A stretch of DNA of 64,000 nt, taken from positions 1-64,000 of the forward strand of contig JAFDVI010000010.1 in NCBI GenBank assembly GCA_018269055.1, read 5' to 3'. Shown here piece by piece: positions 1 through 9,384 of this stretch (position 1 is its first letter; each line of letters starts with the position of its first letter). This stretch comes from Acidobacteriota bacterium (GTDB lineage Bacteria > Acidobacteriota > Blastocatellia > RBC074). The notes under the pieces are model-generated. The model ran no database searches. It worked only from the letters and a program-made list of their open reading frames with translations, and had not been told where the DNA came from. Both the position numbers and the translations under genes were made by a program.

Positions 1-23
1 CGTGAATGGATAAAGTCGAGCTT

Positions 24-440
24 ATGTCATCCAATAAAATTCAACACCTCGGAGTTGCCGTCGATTCGATTGACCAGGCGCTGGAATTTTGGCGCGACGG
101 GCTGGGGCTGGAGTTGATGGAAGTCGAAGTTGTCGAAGATCAAGGCGTGCGCGTGGCGATGTTGCCGATTGGCGAAAGCCGCATCGAGTTGCTGGAACCG
201 ACCGGCGACGAAACGCCTGTCGGCAAATTCATCGCCAAACGCGGAACCGGGATTCATCACTTGTGTGTCGAAGTCGAAGACGTTGCCGCGAAACTTGCCG
301 ACTTGAAAGCCAGAGGCGTGCGTTTGATTGACGAACAGCCTCGCATTGGAGCGGGCGGCGCATTGGTTGCCTTCGTTCATCCGGCCAGCACGGGCGGCGT
401 GTTAATCGAATTGACGCAACGAGGAACTGGAAAACATTGA
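24..440 (+). CDS. mce: methylmalonyl-CoA epimerase
   Basis: Predicted to interconvert (2R)- and (2S)-methylmalonyl-CoA in propionyl-CoA/succinyl-CoA metabolism. The 138-aa product is a vicinal-oxygen-chelate (glyoxalase fold) protein of the usual family length. Metal-ligand-like positions are visible as IQHLGVAV near the N-terminus, GIHHLCVEV in the middle and LIELTQ at the C-terminus. An in-frame ATG lies six codons upstream (position 6); the inner ATG at 24 fits homologue length better, and neither has a strong ribosome binding site. It is the first gene of a co-directional run reaching about 5.7 kb. The upstream partner genes lie outside the window. Family assignment is confident; the start is less so. 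Confidence 0.88.
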   Translation: MSSNKIQHLGVAVDSIDQALEFWRDGLGLELMEVEVVEDQGVRVAMLPIGESRIELLEPTGDETPVGKFIAKRGTGIHHLCVEVEDVAAKLADLKARGVRLIDEQPRIGAGGALVAFVHPASTGGVLIELTQRGTGKH

Positions 441-443
441 ATC

Positions 444-471
444 GGTGGTTGTCGGCGATTGACCAACCACC
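444..471. repeat. short intergenic inverted repeat
   Basis: Eight-base arms GGTGGTTG (444-451) and CAACCACC (464-471) surround a 12-base spacer, between mce and the next gene. There is no T-run, so it is not a canonical terminator. A similar but different-sequence structure occurs in the next intergenic gap. Confidence 0.5.
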
Positions 472-500
472 AACTACCCCTTACCTGAAGGAGATTTATT

Positions 501-1772
501 TTGAAATCATTTACCAAACCTATGCTGGCGCTGACACTCATTGCCAGCTTATTGATGGCGCAATCTTCCTGCGCCTTTTTTCGTAAAAGCGAATTTGCAG
601 AAGTGACGGCGGAAGAACTGTCCGCGCTGGCCGAATCCTTTCCCCAGTCGCAACTCCGCCAATTGGCCATGAACAAGGTCTCGCGGGACCAACTGATCGG
701 TCAATTCAAAACGCCGTTTGCAGTGGCGCAGGCTGCCGAAGCCGATGGGCTGCAAAAGACAGATCAATTCAAACAGGATTTGGACTTTGCCACGGAACGG
801 TTGCTGGCGACGGAATACACAAAACGCAATCCCGACACGATGCTGACCCAGGAAGAGAAAGACGCCTATTTCAACACAAACAAGGCTAAATTCGACAGCT
901 TCTTTACGTTTGTCACGCGCGATGCCAAACAAGCTCCTAGTGACAACGACAAAGAAATGATGCGCGACCAATGGTCGGAAATTCAGATTCGTGCGCAAAA
1001 AGCCCGCCAAGCCGGCATCGAAAAAGAACCCGGATTCAAGATTCAGCTCAAAATAGCCAAGGCCAGCATTCTTGCTAATGCCTATTCAAAGTCGTTGGAA
1101 GACAAGTTGAAGATGACGCCGGAAGAAAAGAAACGCTACGTGACGGAACATCCGGAAGCCGACCTGGACAAAATCAAAGAGAAGATTCAAGCCTTGCAGG
1201 TGCGCGCCAAGAACGGTGAGGACTTTGAAAAGCTTGCCAAAGAATTCAACGACGGAACTACCAGAGAAAACGGCGGCGAATTGCCCTGGTTTGACAAAGA
1301 AGGAAAAGTGGACGGCAGTCCATTTGCCGATGAAGAATTGGCGAAAGCTGCATTCACTTTGGAAAAAGGCGGCATCAGCGATGTCATCAAAACCCGATAC
1401 GGGTTTCACGTAATCAAACTCGAAGACAAACGCGTCTATGATCCGGCGAAAGACCCCAAGAAAAAGGCTGCGCCGACTCCCGCGCCAGCGCCAAACGCGC
1501 AACCCACTCCAAGCCCGACACCGGAACAACCGCAAGAGCAGGTTCGCACACGACAAATCTTCCTGGCCACGGATGCCGCGGACACCTTTGAGCAGCAGGA
1601 AACCGGCGCCAAAGTCAAACGCGCGATTGAAGATGCGACTTTGAAATATCCTGTCAAAGTACCGACAGATTTCACTGTCAAAGTTGGCGGTTACAATCCC
1701 AGCCAGATTCCCGGATTGGGCGGCGGACAAGGCGGAACGATGAAGGGGATTGACCCGAACGCAAATAAATAG
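501..1772 (+). CDS. exported parvulin-type peptidyl-prolyl isomerase (PpiC/SurA-like)
   Basis: A 423-aa exported protein with one parvulin (PpiC) domain at about residues 215-310, ending in the typical YGFHVIKLED strand. The N-terminal part (30-210) is helical and SurA/trigger-factor-like. A Pro/Ala-rich linker (321-346) leads to a C-terminal tail. The N-terminus is a signal peptide ending in QSSC, so a lipoprotein is possible, but the lipobox is poor. The start is TTG at 501, chosen because GAAGGAG lies just upstream at 487-493 and gives the full signal peptide. The likely role is folding of exported or outer-membrane proteins. Isomerase activity is inferred from the domain only. Confidence 0.8.
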   Translation: MKSFTKPMLALTLIASLLMAQSSCAFFRKSEFAEVTAEELSALAESFPQSQLRQLAMNKVSRDQLIGQFKTPFAVAQAAEADGLQKTDQFKQDLDFATERLLATEYTKRNPDTMLTQEEKDAYFNTNKAKFDSFFTFVTRDAKQAPSDNDKEMMRDQWSEIQIRAQKARQAGIEKEPGFKIQLKIAKASILANAYSKSLEDKLKMTPEEKKRYVTEHPEADLDKIKEKIQALQVRAKNGEDFEKLAKEFNDGTTRENGGELPWFDKEGKVDGSPFADEELAKAAFTLEKGGISDVIKTRYGFHVIKLEDKRVYDPAKDPKKKAAPTPAPAPNAQPTPSPTPEQPQEQVRTRQIFLATDAADTFEQQETGAKVKRAIEDATLKYPVKVPTDFTVKVGGYNPSQIPGLGGGQGGTMKGIDPNANK

Positions 1773-1781
1773 GAGATCGGC

Positions 1782-1833
1782 GTTGGGAGACGGGGATGGA
1801 CGCTTTGCCACCTCCCAACTCCTAACTCCCAAC
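1782..1833. repeat. intergenic inverted repeat with a duplicated right arm
   Basis: GTTGGGAG (1782-1789) is followed by two copies of its complement CTCCCAAC (1812-1819 and 1826-1833). Either right arm could pair with the left arm. It fills the whole gap before mtnP and has no T-run. Confidence 0.5.
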
Positions 1834-1843
1834 CACTGAGAAA

Positions 1844-2710
1844 ATGGAAAAAGCGCAAATTGGAATCATTGGCGGCAGCGGTTTGTACCAGATGGAAGGC
1901 CTGACCGACATGCGCGAAGTCGGCGTCGAAACTCCCTTTGGCAAACCTTCGGACAACTTCATTCTTGGCACGCTGGACGGCGTTCGCGTGGCGTTTTTGG
2001 CGCGGCACGGACGCGGCCATCGCATCACCCCGACCGAACTCAATTTCCGCGCTAACATTTACGCGATGAAATTGCTCGGCGTGGAGCGAATCATTTCGGC
2101 TTCTGCGGTCGGTTCGCTGCAGGAACAATACGCGCCGACGGACATCGTCATCCCCGATCAATTTTTTGACCGTACGCGCGGACGGGTTTCGACGTTTTTT
2201 GGCGAAGGCCTGGTGGGGCACATCACGTTTTCGCATCCGGTGTGCGCCGTTGTGTGGGAAGTGCTCGGCGATGAAACCGAAGCCGTCGGCGTGAAGGTGC
2301 ATCGCGGCGGAACTTACCTGAACATGGAAGGCCCGGCGTTTTCCACGCTGGCCGAATCCAGGGCTTACCGCAGTTGGGGAATGGATGTCATCGGCATGAC
2401 CAATTTGCAGGAAGCCAAGCTGGCGCGCGAAGCCGAAATTTGTTACGCGACGATGGCCTTGGTGACGGATTACGATTGCTGGCATCCGGATCACGATGCT
2501 GTGACGGTCGAAATGGTCATCGAATACCTGAACAAAAACTCTGTCAACGCGCAGAAAATCATTCGCGGGGCCGTTGGAAAACTCTCCACAATGCCGCGCG
2601 ATTGCAAATGCGGCTCGGCACTGAAACATGCCATTCTGACGCACGGAGAAATTCCGGCGGAAACGAAACGGAAGCTCGCTGCAATCGTCGGAAAATACCT
2701 GGGCGAGTAG
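1844..2710 (+). CDS. mtnP: S-methyl-5'-thioadenosine phosphorylase
   Basis: 288 aa, the normal length for MTA phosphorylase of the PNP/MTAP phosphorylase superfamily. It cleaves methylthioadenosine with phosphate to adenine and 5-methylthioribose-1-phosphate in methionine salvage. Visible signatures are the N-terminal [10 protein letters not shown], the phosphate-binding RHGRGH segment, the SAVGSL segment, and [13 protein letters not shown] followed by GMTNLQEA in the active-site region. A related 6-oxopurine phosphorylase is the main alternative. The PfkB-family kinase two genes downstream could handle a salvage product, but that link is only contextual. Confidence 0.93.
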   Translation: MEKAQIGIIGGSGLYQMEGLTDMREVGVETPFGKPSDNFILGTLDGVRVAFLARHGRGHRITPTELNFRANIYAMKLLGVERIISASAVGSLQEQYAPTDIVIPDQFFDRTRGRVSTFFGEGLVGHITFSHPVCAVVWEVLGDETEAVGVKVHRGGTYLNMEGPAFSTLAESRAYRSWGMDVIGMTNLQEAKLAREAEICYATMALVTDYDCWHPDHDAVTVEMVIEYLNKNSVNAQKIIRGAVGKLSTMPRDCKCGSALKHAILTHGEIPAETKRKLAAIVGKYLGE

Positions 2711-2792
2711 CAGGCAGGCATTGAACGCAAGCCTGCTTTCCATTCGCCGTTCAGTTGTTCTACCGACCAAACTTTTCACTTGGGGAGGAAGT

Positions 2793-3260
2793 ATGAAGCC
2801 TCAATCAAAAATCTTTGCTTCGTTATTGCTCGCTGGCTTTGTGACCGCAGGCGGTTTTGGGCAATCAAACTCTGTGGCGTTGGCGTTTCAACAAGGCCCA
2901 AGCCGCGGTTCGATCAGCGCGCCGCGCGATCCGGAACAGGAAAAACAATCCTACAAAAGCCTCGACGCGGCAAAGTTTTACTTTTACAAACGCAAGCCCG
3001 CAAAAGGTGATAAAGACGGCGTTGAACGATTGAATAAAGCCGTGCTGGACCGGTTGCAGGAAATCATTGATCTCAATCCGCAATTTGGCCGGATTGACGA
3101 AGTCTATTTTCTGATGGGCGAAGTTCATCAGCGCGGCGGCGACACGGAAAAAGCCGCCGAATACTGGACGAAAGCGACCAAGGAAGGCTCTGACGAAAAG
3201 ATCAAAGCCGAGGCGCAAAAGCGTCTGGACGAAGTCCAAAATCAAAAGAAGAAGGGATAA
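2793..3260 (+). CDS. exported TPR-like protein, BamD/YbgF-like
   Basis: 155-aa exported protein. The start at 2793 follows GGGGAGG (2782-2788) and gives a clean signal peptide, MKPQSKIFASLLLAGFVTAG. After a low-complexity linker, residues 50-150 form paired helices with a tetratricopeptide pattern (FLMGEVHQRGGDTEKAAEYW). The C-terminus is Lys-rich. This resembles a single-repeat slice of the outer-membrane lipoprotein assembly family (BamD-like), but it lacks the lipobox and most repeats, so no function is claimed. It is a small periplasmic scaffold candidate. Confidence 0.7.
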   Translation: MKPQSKIFASLLLAGFVTAGGFGQSNSVALAFQQGPSRGSISAPRDPEQEKQSYKSLDAAKFYFYKRKPAKGDKDGVERLNKAVLDRLQEIIDLNPQFGRIDEVYFLMGEVHQRGGDTEKAAEYWTKATKEGSDEKIKAEAQKRLDEVQNQKKKG

Positions 3261-3270
3261 TCACTCACAC

Positions 3271-4188
3271 ATGTCATCAACTTGTCCGTTGTTGGTTGTC
3301 GGCTCCGTAGCCATTGACGCCATCAAAACGCCGTTCGGCGAACGCGACCGCAGCCTGGGCGGTTCCGGCCTGCACTTTTCCGTTTCCGCTTCATTTTTCA
3401 CTGAAGTCGGCGTCGTCGCCGTCATCGGCGAAGATTTCACCACCGAAGACGAAACCGTTTTTCACGAACGCAAAATCAACATTTCCAATCTGGAGCGCAT
3501 TCCCGGCGGCAAAACCTTTCGTTGGGCGGGCGAATACGGTTTTGATCTGAACACGGCTAAAACACTGGACACGCAATTGAACGTGTTTGCCGATTTCAAG
3601 CCCAAACTTTCCGAAGCTGCGCGCAAAACGCCGTTTTTGTTTCTGGGCAATATCCAACCGACGCTGCAACGCGAAGTCCGCCAGCAGGTGGATTGCAAAT
3701 TCGTCGCGATGGACACGATGAATTTGTGGATTGAAATCGCGCGCGAAGAACTGCTGAAAACCATTGCCGTCGTGGATGCGATGATTATCAACGACGCTGA
3801 AGCGCGTGAACTGGCGAAGGAATCCAATCTGATCAAAGCCGCGCGCAAGATCATCAGTTGGGGGCCGAAAATGCTGGTCGTCAAACGTGGCGAATACGGT
3901 GCAGCGTTTTTCACCAAAGATTCTTATTTCGCCATTCCGGCCTATCCGCTGGAGAGCGTCTTTGATCCAACGGGCGCCGGCGACAGCTTTGCCGGAGGCT
4001 TTATGGGTTATCTGGCGCAATCGGACAAGATTGACGATGCGACCGTTCGTCGCGCCATTATTTACGGCTCGACAATGGCTTCGTTCAATGTCGAAGAATT
4101 CAGTTGCGACCGGTTGCGCCGCTTGACGCCACAGGAAATTCGCGACCGCTTTCACCACTTCAAAGAATTCACGCATTTCGAAATCTGA
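3271..4188 (+). CDS. PfkB-family carbohydrate/nucleoside kinase
   Basis: 305-aa ribokinase-fold kinase. The C-terminal signature DPTGAGDSFAGGF contains the anion hole and catalytic Asp, and an N-terminal glycine-rich substrate segment (GGSGLHFS) is present. The substrate cannot be read from sequence: adenosine, ribose, 5-methylthioribose-like sugars or other sugars are possible. It sits 10 nt after the TPR gene, and its TGA stop overlaps the dapF ATG by one base, so it is in an operon with dapF. Proximity to mtnP makes a purine or ribose salvage substrate attractive, as inference. Confidence 0.85.
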   Translation: MSSTCPLLVVGSVAIDAIKTPFGERDRSLGGSGLHFSVSASFFTEVGVVAVIGEDFTTEDETVFHERKINISNLERIPGGKTFRWAGEYGFDLNTAKTLDTQLNVFADFKPKLSEAARKTPFLFLGNIQPTLQREVRQQVDCKFVAMDTMNLWIEIAREELLKTIAVVDAMIINDAEARELAKESNLIKAARKIISWGPKMLVVKRGEYGAAFFTKDSYFAIPAYPLESVFDPTGAGDSFAGGFMGYLAQSDKIDDATVRRAIIYGSTMASFNVEEFSCDRLRRLTPQEIRDRFHHFKEFTHFEI

Positions 4189-5039
4189 TGCGCTTTTATA
4201 AATTCCAGGCCTTGGGCAATGATTTTTTGATCGCGCGCGAAAGCGAATTGCGCAAAGTGGCGGACGATTTTGAAGGGTTCGCCCGGCAAATTTGTGACCG
4301 GCATTTTGGCGCTGGAGCGGACGGTTTAGAGGTACTGCTAGACCAGCCCAATGCCGCCAACGCCGATTTTGAAGTCCGGTTGTTCAATGCCGATGGCGGC
4401 GAAACGCCGATTTCCGGCAATGGAACCCGATGCGTTGGAGCGTATCTTCATCTGGTTGAAAACTGGGACAAGCCGCAGGTTCGCATTGCGACCGGCGCAG
4501 GTGTCAAAATACTGAAGCCTGTTGCGCGTAACGGCAACCGACTGGTGTTTGAAACGGAAATGGGAACGCCGCGATTTCGCAGCGAAGACATCCCAGTCAA
4601 TTTGCCGGCGCCGCTTGAGCGTGTGATTCGCCAGCCGCTGACGGTTGACGGGCAGACGGTTGAAATCACTACAACTTCGATGGGGAACCCGCATTGCAGC
4701 ATTTTCGTGAACGATTTCGATCAACTGGATTGGCGACGAATGGGCGCGGCGATTGAAACGCATACGGCCTTTCCCGACCGAACCAACGTCGAATTCGTTC
4801 GGGTGTTGAACCGACAGGAAATCGAAGTGCGGTTCTGGGAGCGCGGTTGTGGCGAAACGCTGGCTTCGGGAACTGGTTCATGCGGAGCGGCGCTGGCTTC
4901 GATGTTGAATGAGTTGACCGAGCGAAAGGTCAACGTTATCACCGCCGCCGGGGAGTTGATTGTTGAATGGCGTGGCGACAAAACAGTCGTTCAAACCGGC
5001 GAAGCGTGTGCTGTGTTCGGCGGTGAATGGCTGGCTTGA
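4188..5039 (+). CDS. dapF: diaminopimelate epimerase
   Basis: 283 aa. Converts LL- to meso-diaminopimelate for lysine and peptidoglycan synthesis. Both active-site cysteines of the two-base mechanism are present in their motifs: GNGTRCVGAY and RGCGETLASGTGSCGAA. The N-terminal FYKFQALGNDFL is also typical. The ATG at 4188 shares its A with the preceding stop codon (TGATG), which supports this start over the longer in-frame opening from 4104. Essential housekeeping gene, apparently intact. Confidence 0.95.
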   Translation: MRFYKFQALGNDFLIARESELRKVADDFEGFARQICDRHFGAGADGLEVLLDQPNAANADFEVRLFNADGGETPISGNGTRCVGAYLHLVENWDKPQVRIATGAGVKILKPVARNGNRLVFETEMGTPRFRSEDIPVNLPAPLERVIRQPLTVDGQTVEITTTSMGNPHCSIFVNDFDQLDWRRMGAAIETHTAFPDRTNVEFVRVLNRQEIEVRFWERGCGETLASGTGSCGAALASMLNELTERKVNVITAAGELIVEWRGDKTVVQTGEACAVFGGEWLA

Positions 5040-5048
5040 GGATATGCA

Positions 5049-5342
5049 ATGAACGAACAACCAGAAGTCAATTTTGTGAAGTTGGCGCACTTTTCCAACT
5101 CGATGGAAGCCGGGCAGGTCAGCGAGTTTCTGGAAAATAACGGCATCAGTTCAATTTTACAGGGAGTGAATTTTGGCGGCTTGGAGCCGCTGTTGTTGCC
5201 GGGTGGGTATTCGGAAATCACCTTGCTGGTTCCGGACACCGAACTCGAACGCGCCCAGCAGCTTTACGACGCGTTCTTTGAACAAAACCCTGAAAATGCT
5301 TTGCCTGCAGAGGCGGATTTGCCGGAGGAGTCGGCATCGTGA
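5049..5342 (+). CDS. DUF2007-type small protein
   Basis: 97-aa soluble protein resembling the DUF2007 (putative signal-transducing, ferredoxin-like fold) family. The pattern is FVKLAHFSNSMEAGQVSEFL, then a GISSILQG strand, then LLVPDTELERAQQLYDAF. The C-terminal acidic tail is variable in the family. It overlaps the next gene by four bases (GTGA), so translation is probably coupled to cutA. Function is unknown; this domain often accompanies PII-like or metal-stress proteins, which is weakly consistent with the CutA neighbour. Confidence 0.75.
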   Translation: MNEQPEVNFVKLAHFSNSMEAGQVSEFLENNGISSILQGVNFGGLEPLLLPGGYSEITLLVPDTELERAQQLYDAFFEQNPENALPAEADLPEESAS

Positions 5343-5665
5343 CCGATGCAATGGTTGTGATTACAACGACGGAATCTCAAGCAGACGCCGAGCGGTTGGC
5401 GCAATTGTTGATTGAGGCTGAGCTGGCGGCTTGTGTGCAAGTGCTGCCCCAAATTACATCGGTGTATCGCTGGCAGGGAAAGGTCGAGCAGGCGTGCGAA
5501 TCGTTAATGCTGATCAAAACGACTCGTACGGTTTATTCTGAGCTTGAGGCAGAAATCAAACGGAATCATCCTTATCAAACCCCAGAAATCATCGCGCTGC
5601 ACGTTGAAGACGGTTCCGCGGAGTATCTTGGCTGGCTGATGGCTTCGGTTGGGTCAGGAAAATAG
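5339..5665 (+). CDS. cutA: divalent-cation tolerance protein CutA
   Basis: 108 aa, the full length of CutA1, a trimeric PII-like ferredoxin-fold protein linked to copper and divalent cation tolerance. The family core is visible: ITTTESQADAERLAQLL, then LAACVQVLPQITSVYRWQGK and the NHPYQTPEIIALHV segment. The GTG start overlaps the stop of the DUF2007 gene (GTGA). Biochemical function in this organism is unknown; the family assignment is secure. Confidence 0.93.
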   Translation: MTDAMVVITTTESQADAERLAQLLIEAELAACVQVLPQITSVYRWQGKVEQACESLMLIKTTRTVYSELEAEIKRNHPYQTPEIIALHVEDGSAEYLGWLMASVGSGK

Positions 5666-5778
5666 CATTTCTTGTAGCCAGCATCTGACAACGGCTTAAT
5701 ATATCTTGCCCTGAACTGGTTAATTTGTGTAAATTACAGCCAACGATCCCCTCGATTAAAACGAAATAGATCATTGCA

Positions 5779-5806
5779 TTGACAGCTCAGCCCTGAGCAA
5801 TCTATG
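5779..5806 (+). promoter_or_regulatory. possible promoter with a palindromic spacer
   Basis: TTGACA (5779-5784) matches the sigma-70 -35 consensus and is followed after 16 bases by a weak -10 (TCTATG). The spacer contains the 14-bp palindrome GCTCAGCCCTGAGC (5785-5798), which could be an operator. It lies about 120 bases upstream of the response regulator in an otherwise empty gap. The -10 match is poor, so this is tentative. Confidence 0.3.
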
Positions 5807-5925
5807 CCAATGCCAGCCCTATTTATCCTGCTGGTTGCTCGCCTGAAACCCCAAGCAGCGTTCTGAGAGGCTGAGTCATCGGAATTGGTGGTCTAGTTTA
5901 TTTTCAAGTGTTTCAAGGAGTTGAA

Positions 5926-6642
<717 letters not shown>

Positions 6643-6656
6643 TCGCTGGCATCAGG

Positions 6657-6702
6657 CAAAATTTGGAGAGGGGGAAATCCGCTTCTCCGTCTCCAAATTT
6701 TG
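6657..6702. terminator. hairpin between response regulator and kinase genes
   Basis: Perfect 13-base arms CAAAATTTGGAGA (6657-6669) and TCTCCAAATTTTG (6690-6702) with a 20-base loop. No T-tract follows, so it may be an attenuator or mRNA-processing hairpin inside the two-component operon rather than a full terminator. Confidence 0.5.
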
Positions 6703-6735
6703 TCATCGCCTCGTTTTTCAGATGGCCTGCCCCGT

Positions 6736-8181
6736 ATGCCTTCACTTCGACTCAAGCTCACAATTTATTATCTCGCCATTCTTTCCGGGGTTCTGCTCCT
6801 GTTTGGGGGAGCGATCTATTTTTACCTTTCGCGAAGTCTGCTGACCACAATTGATCAGGCGCTGGAATTCCAAGTCGAAAAAATCGAAGTCGGCATGGCC
6901 GCCGCCGCCGGGCAGGATATGTCCGACCATCCGTTGATGAAAAATCAGGAAGCGCAGGGAGATTTGCTGCCGCTGGCTCCGCACGTAGTGCAGATCATCA
7001 ACGAACAGGGAAAAATTACCGACCCTGATATGGAAACGCGCCATGACCATCTGCCGATTGACATCAACGAATTGATGAAGCTTGAGGTTGGCACGACGAT
7101 ATTCAAGTCGGTCAAACTCAAATCCGGCGAATCACTGCGGGTAGCGACTCACAGAGCAGAAGACCCGGAAGGTGATGGAACGTATTTTATCCGTCTGGGA
7201 CAATCCATGGCCGCAATCCAGAGCGCAGAACGCCGAGCGTTGATCGTTTTGGGCATTGCCATTCCACTGGCGTTGTTGTTGGGAAGCTTCGGCGGTTTGT
7301 TGTTGGCCAATCAAGCTCTGAGTCCGGTTGATCGCATCACCAAGGCGGCGGAACAAATCGCCACAGGTGATTTGACGGAACGTGTGCCGATGCCAGCAAC
7401 TGGATCAGCCAAAATGGACGAAATCGGGCGCCTGGCAGAAACCTTCAATCACATGATTTCCCGTTTGCAGGCGGCGTTTGAGCGACAGAAACAGTTTACT
7501 TCGGATGCTTCGCATGAGTTGCGAACTCCGCTGGCGGTAATGCGCGGAGATATGGAAATCGCGTTACGACGGGAACGGTCGCCCGAAGAATACCAGCGCG
7601 TGCTCGCTTCCAACCTGGAAGAGATCATTCGGTTGACTCGATTGATTGAAGATTTGTTGATGCTGGCGCGCGCCGATTCCGGTCGAGTCGAACTGCGTTG
7701 CGAACCAGTTGATTTGAACAATCTTTGCCGACAAATGGTTGATTACATTTTTCCCCTGGCACAGCAACGAAACCAGAATCTGGTTTATGACCCTCCGCCG
7801 ACGACGCCCGATGGTGACGCAAATCTCATCGTCAGTGCCGATTTACAGCGCATCAAACAAATGTTGCTGAATCTGCTGGATAATGCCATCAAATACACGG
7901 AACCCAACGGCAGTGTGAAACTTGGGTTGAAAGCTGAAAACAACTGCGCCGTCATTACAGTTGCCGATACGGGGCGAGGGATTCCGTCTGAAGACCTGCC
8001 ACATATTTTCGAGCGATTTTTTCGCCGCTCCGCCAAAACCAGCGACCGCAGCGCGGCAGGGTTCGGCTTGGGGTTATCCATTGTGAAATGGATTGTTGAA
8101 GCTCACGAAGGACAAATCGAAGCAGAAAGCCAGCAAGGAAAGGGAACGACCTTCGTGGTTAAACTCCCTCTGTTGGATTGA
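6736..8181 (+). CDS. sensor histidine kinase
   Basis: 481-aa membrane sensor kinase. TM1 is at about 9-30, a periplasmic sensor region at about 35-165, TM2 at 168-190 and a HAMP linker at 190-245. The HisKA phospho-acceptor His260 is in SHELRTPL. The HATPase domain has N, G1 and G2 motifs (LLDNAIKYTEPNG, DTGRGIP, GFGLGLSIV). The start at 6736 gives a normal basic N-terminus and TM1; an upstream in-frame TTG at 6700 falls inside the hairpin and is not used. It pairs with the preceding OmpR-type regulator. The periplasmic domain shows no recognised ligand-binding motif. Confidence 0.93.
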   Translation: MPSLRLKLTIYYLAILSGVLLLFGGAIYFYLSRSLLTTIDQALEFQVEKIEVGMAAAAGQDMSDHPLMKNQEAQGDLLPLAPHVVQIINEQGKITDPDMETRHDHLPIDINELMKLEVGTTIFKSVKLKSGESLRVATHRAEDPEGDGTYFIRLGQSMAAIQSAERRALIVLGIAIPLALLLGSFGGLLLANQALSPVDRITKAAEQIATGDLTERVPMPATGSAKMDEIGRLAETFNHMISRLQAAFERQKQFTSDASHELRTPLAVMRGDMEIALRRERSPEEYQRVLASNLEEIIRLTRLIEDLLMLARADSGRVELRCEPVDLNNLCRQMVDYIFPLAQQRNQNLVYDPPPTTPDGDANLIVSADLQRIKQMLLNLLDNAIKYTEPNGSVKLGLKAENNCAVITVADTGRGIPSEDLPHIFERFFRRSAKTSDRSAAGFGLGLSIVKWIVEAHEGQIEAESQQGKGTTFVVKLPLLD

Positions 8182-8199
8182 GGGGGGATTGAATATGTT

Positions 8200-9288
8200 C
8201 TATCCCAAACCCGTGGAACTCGGAAAATTGGGAATGCTTTTCGCTGCACGGATAGCCCGGACAACAGCTTGTGCCATTACTTCGGCGGCAAGTGCGCCAA
8301 TCAATGTGACGTTAGCCGGTTTTGTGGAAGTCGTTTTACCTGTGGCGACGGCAAAGATGGTGTCTCCGTCAAACATGGTGTGAGCGGGATTGATTGCGCG
8401 AGCCAGTCCATCGTGCGCCATCTCGGCGACTTTCTGCGCTTGAGCCTTATCGAGTTTGGCATCTGTTGCGACCAGGCCTATGGTCGTGTTCGTGCCGCCG
8501 AGCAATGGTGGCAACGCTTCGCCGCGAAGAATCCCAGCCATCGTGCCGGCCAGATGTTTGCCATCCGTTGCGCGCGCTCCGGCAATGAGTTTGCCGGTTG
8601 TGGGATCAATCACGTCGCCGACCGCATTGACGGCAACAATGGCTCCAACGGTCAGGTCCTTGCCGACTTTGATCGAAGCAGTACCGATGCCGCCTTTCAT
8701 CGCTCGTTTCATTCCGAACATTTTGCCGACCGTAGCGCCAGCGCCAGCGCCGACATTTCCTTCGACAGGGGGAGTTGAGGAAGCGGCCTTGCAGGCTTTG
8801 TAACCAGCTTCGGCGTCGGGACGGATTTTCGCGTCGCCAACGCCCAGATCAAACAGGATTGCAGCGGGAACAATCGGCACTTTTGCCACACCGACGTCAT
8901 AACCGATGCCGTGTTCTTCCAGATAGCGAACCACGCCGGTTGCCGTTTCCAAACCGAAGGCGCTGCCTCCGCTGAGCACAACGGCGTGAACTTGCTGAAC
9001 CAAATTTTTCGGATTGAGCAAATCGGTTTCTCGCGTGCCGGGCGCGGAGCCGCGAACATCCACGCCGCCGGTTGCACCGTCTTCGCATAAAATCACCGTG
9101 CAGCCCGTTGGCCGACGCGAATCGGTGAAGTGGCCAACTTTGATTCCGGCAACATCCGTAATCGAGCCTTTTGAGTTGAGTTGGTAATTTGTCATTGCCA
9201 GAGTTCCTTCATCGCCAAGCAACGTAATTGAGGCAGCGATGCCACTTTGCAGAATTTTACGGCGAGTCAGTTTTGATTCCTTTGTCAT
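8200..9288 (-). CDS. P1-family (DmpA/NylC-like) aminopeptidase
   Basis: 362-aa Ntn-hydrolase-like P1 (MEROPS S58) peptidase. Family members are synthesised as a precursor that self-cleaves before a Ser/Thr nucleophile; here the site is probably Gly-Thr203 in the GGIGTAS motif, followed by the typical VGAIVAVNAVGDV. Members act as D- or beta-aminopeptidases or amide hydrolases, so the substrate is open. The N-terminus has TRRKILQSGIAAS, a possible Tat-type signal with one RR. An alternative start at Met32 (position 9195) has AAGGA upstream and would give a cytoplasmic form. Convergent with the histidine kinase. Confidence 0.85.
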   Translation of the reverse strand: MTKESKLTRRKILQSGIAASITLLGDEGTLAMTNYQLNSKGSITDVAGIKVGHFTDSRRPTGCTVILCEDGATGGVDVRGSAPGTRETDLLNPKNLVQQVHAVVLSGGSAFGLETATGVVRYLEEHGIGYDVGVAKVPIVPAAILFDLGVGDAKIRPDAEAGYKACKAASSTPPVEGNVGAGAGATVGKMFGMKRAMKGGIGTASIKVGKDLTVGAIVAVNAVGDVIDPTTGKLIAGARATDGKHLAGTMAGILRGEALPPLLGGTNTTIGLVATDAKLDKAQAQKVAEMAHDGLARAINPAHTMFDGDTIFAVATGKTTSTKPANVTLIGALAAEVMAQAVVRAIRAAKSIPNFPSSTGLG

Positions 9289-9305
9289 TTGCGCACTAAA
9301 TTAAA

Positions 9306-9336
9306 AAGGCGGTTTCAGCTTATGCCGAACCGCCTT
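9306..9336 (-). terminator. rho-independent terminator
   Basis: Arms AAGGCGGTT (9306-9314) and AACCGCCTT (9328-9336). On the minus strand the hairpin is followed by TTTTTAAT, fitting termination of the glutaredoxin transcript before the P1 peptidase gene. Confidence 0.65.
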
Positions 9337-9384
9337 CGATCTTTTGGCTGTTGATCAACGCACGGCTGATCGTCAATGAACCGT

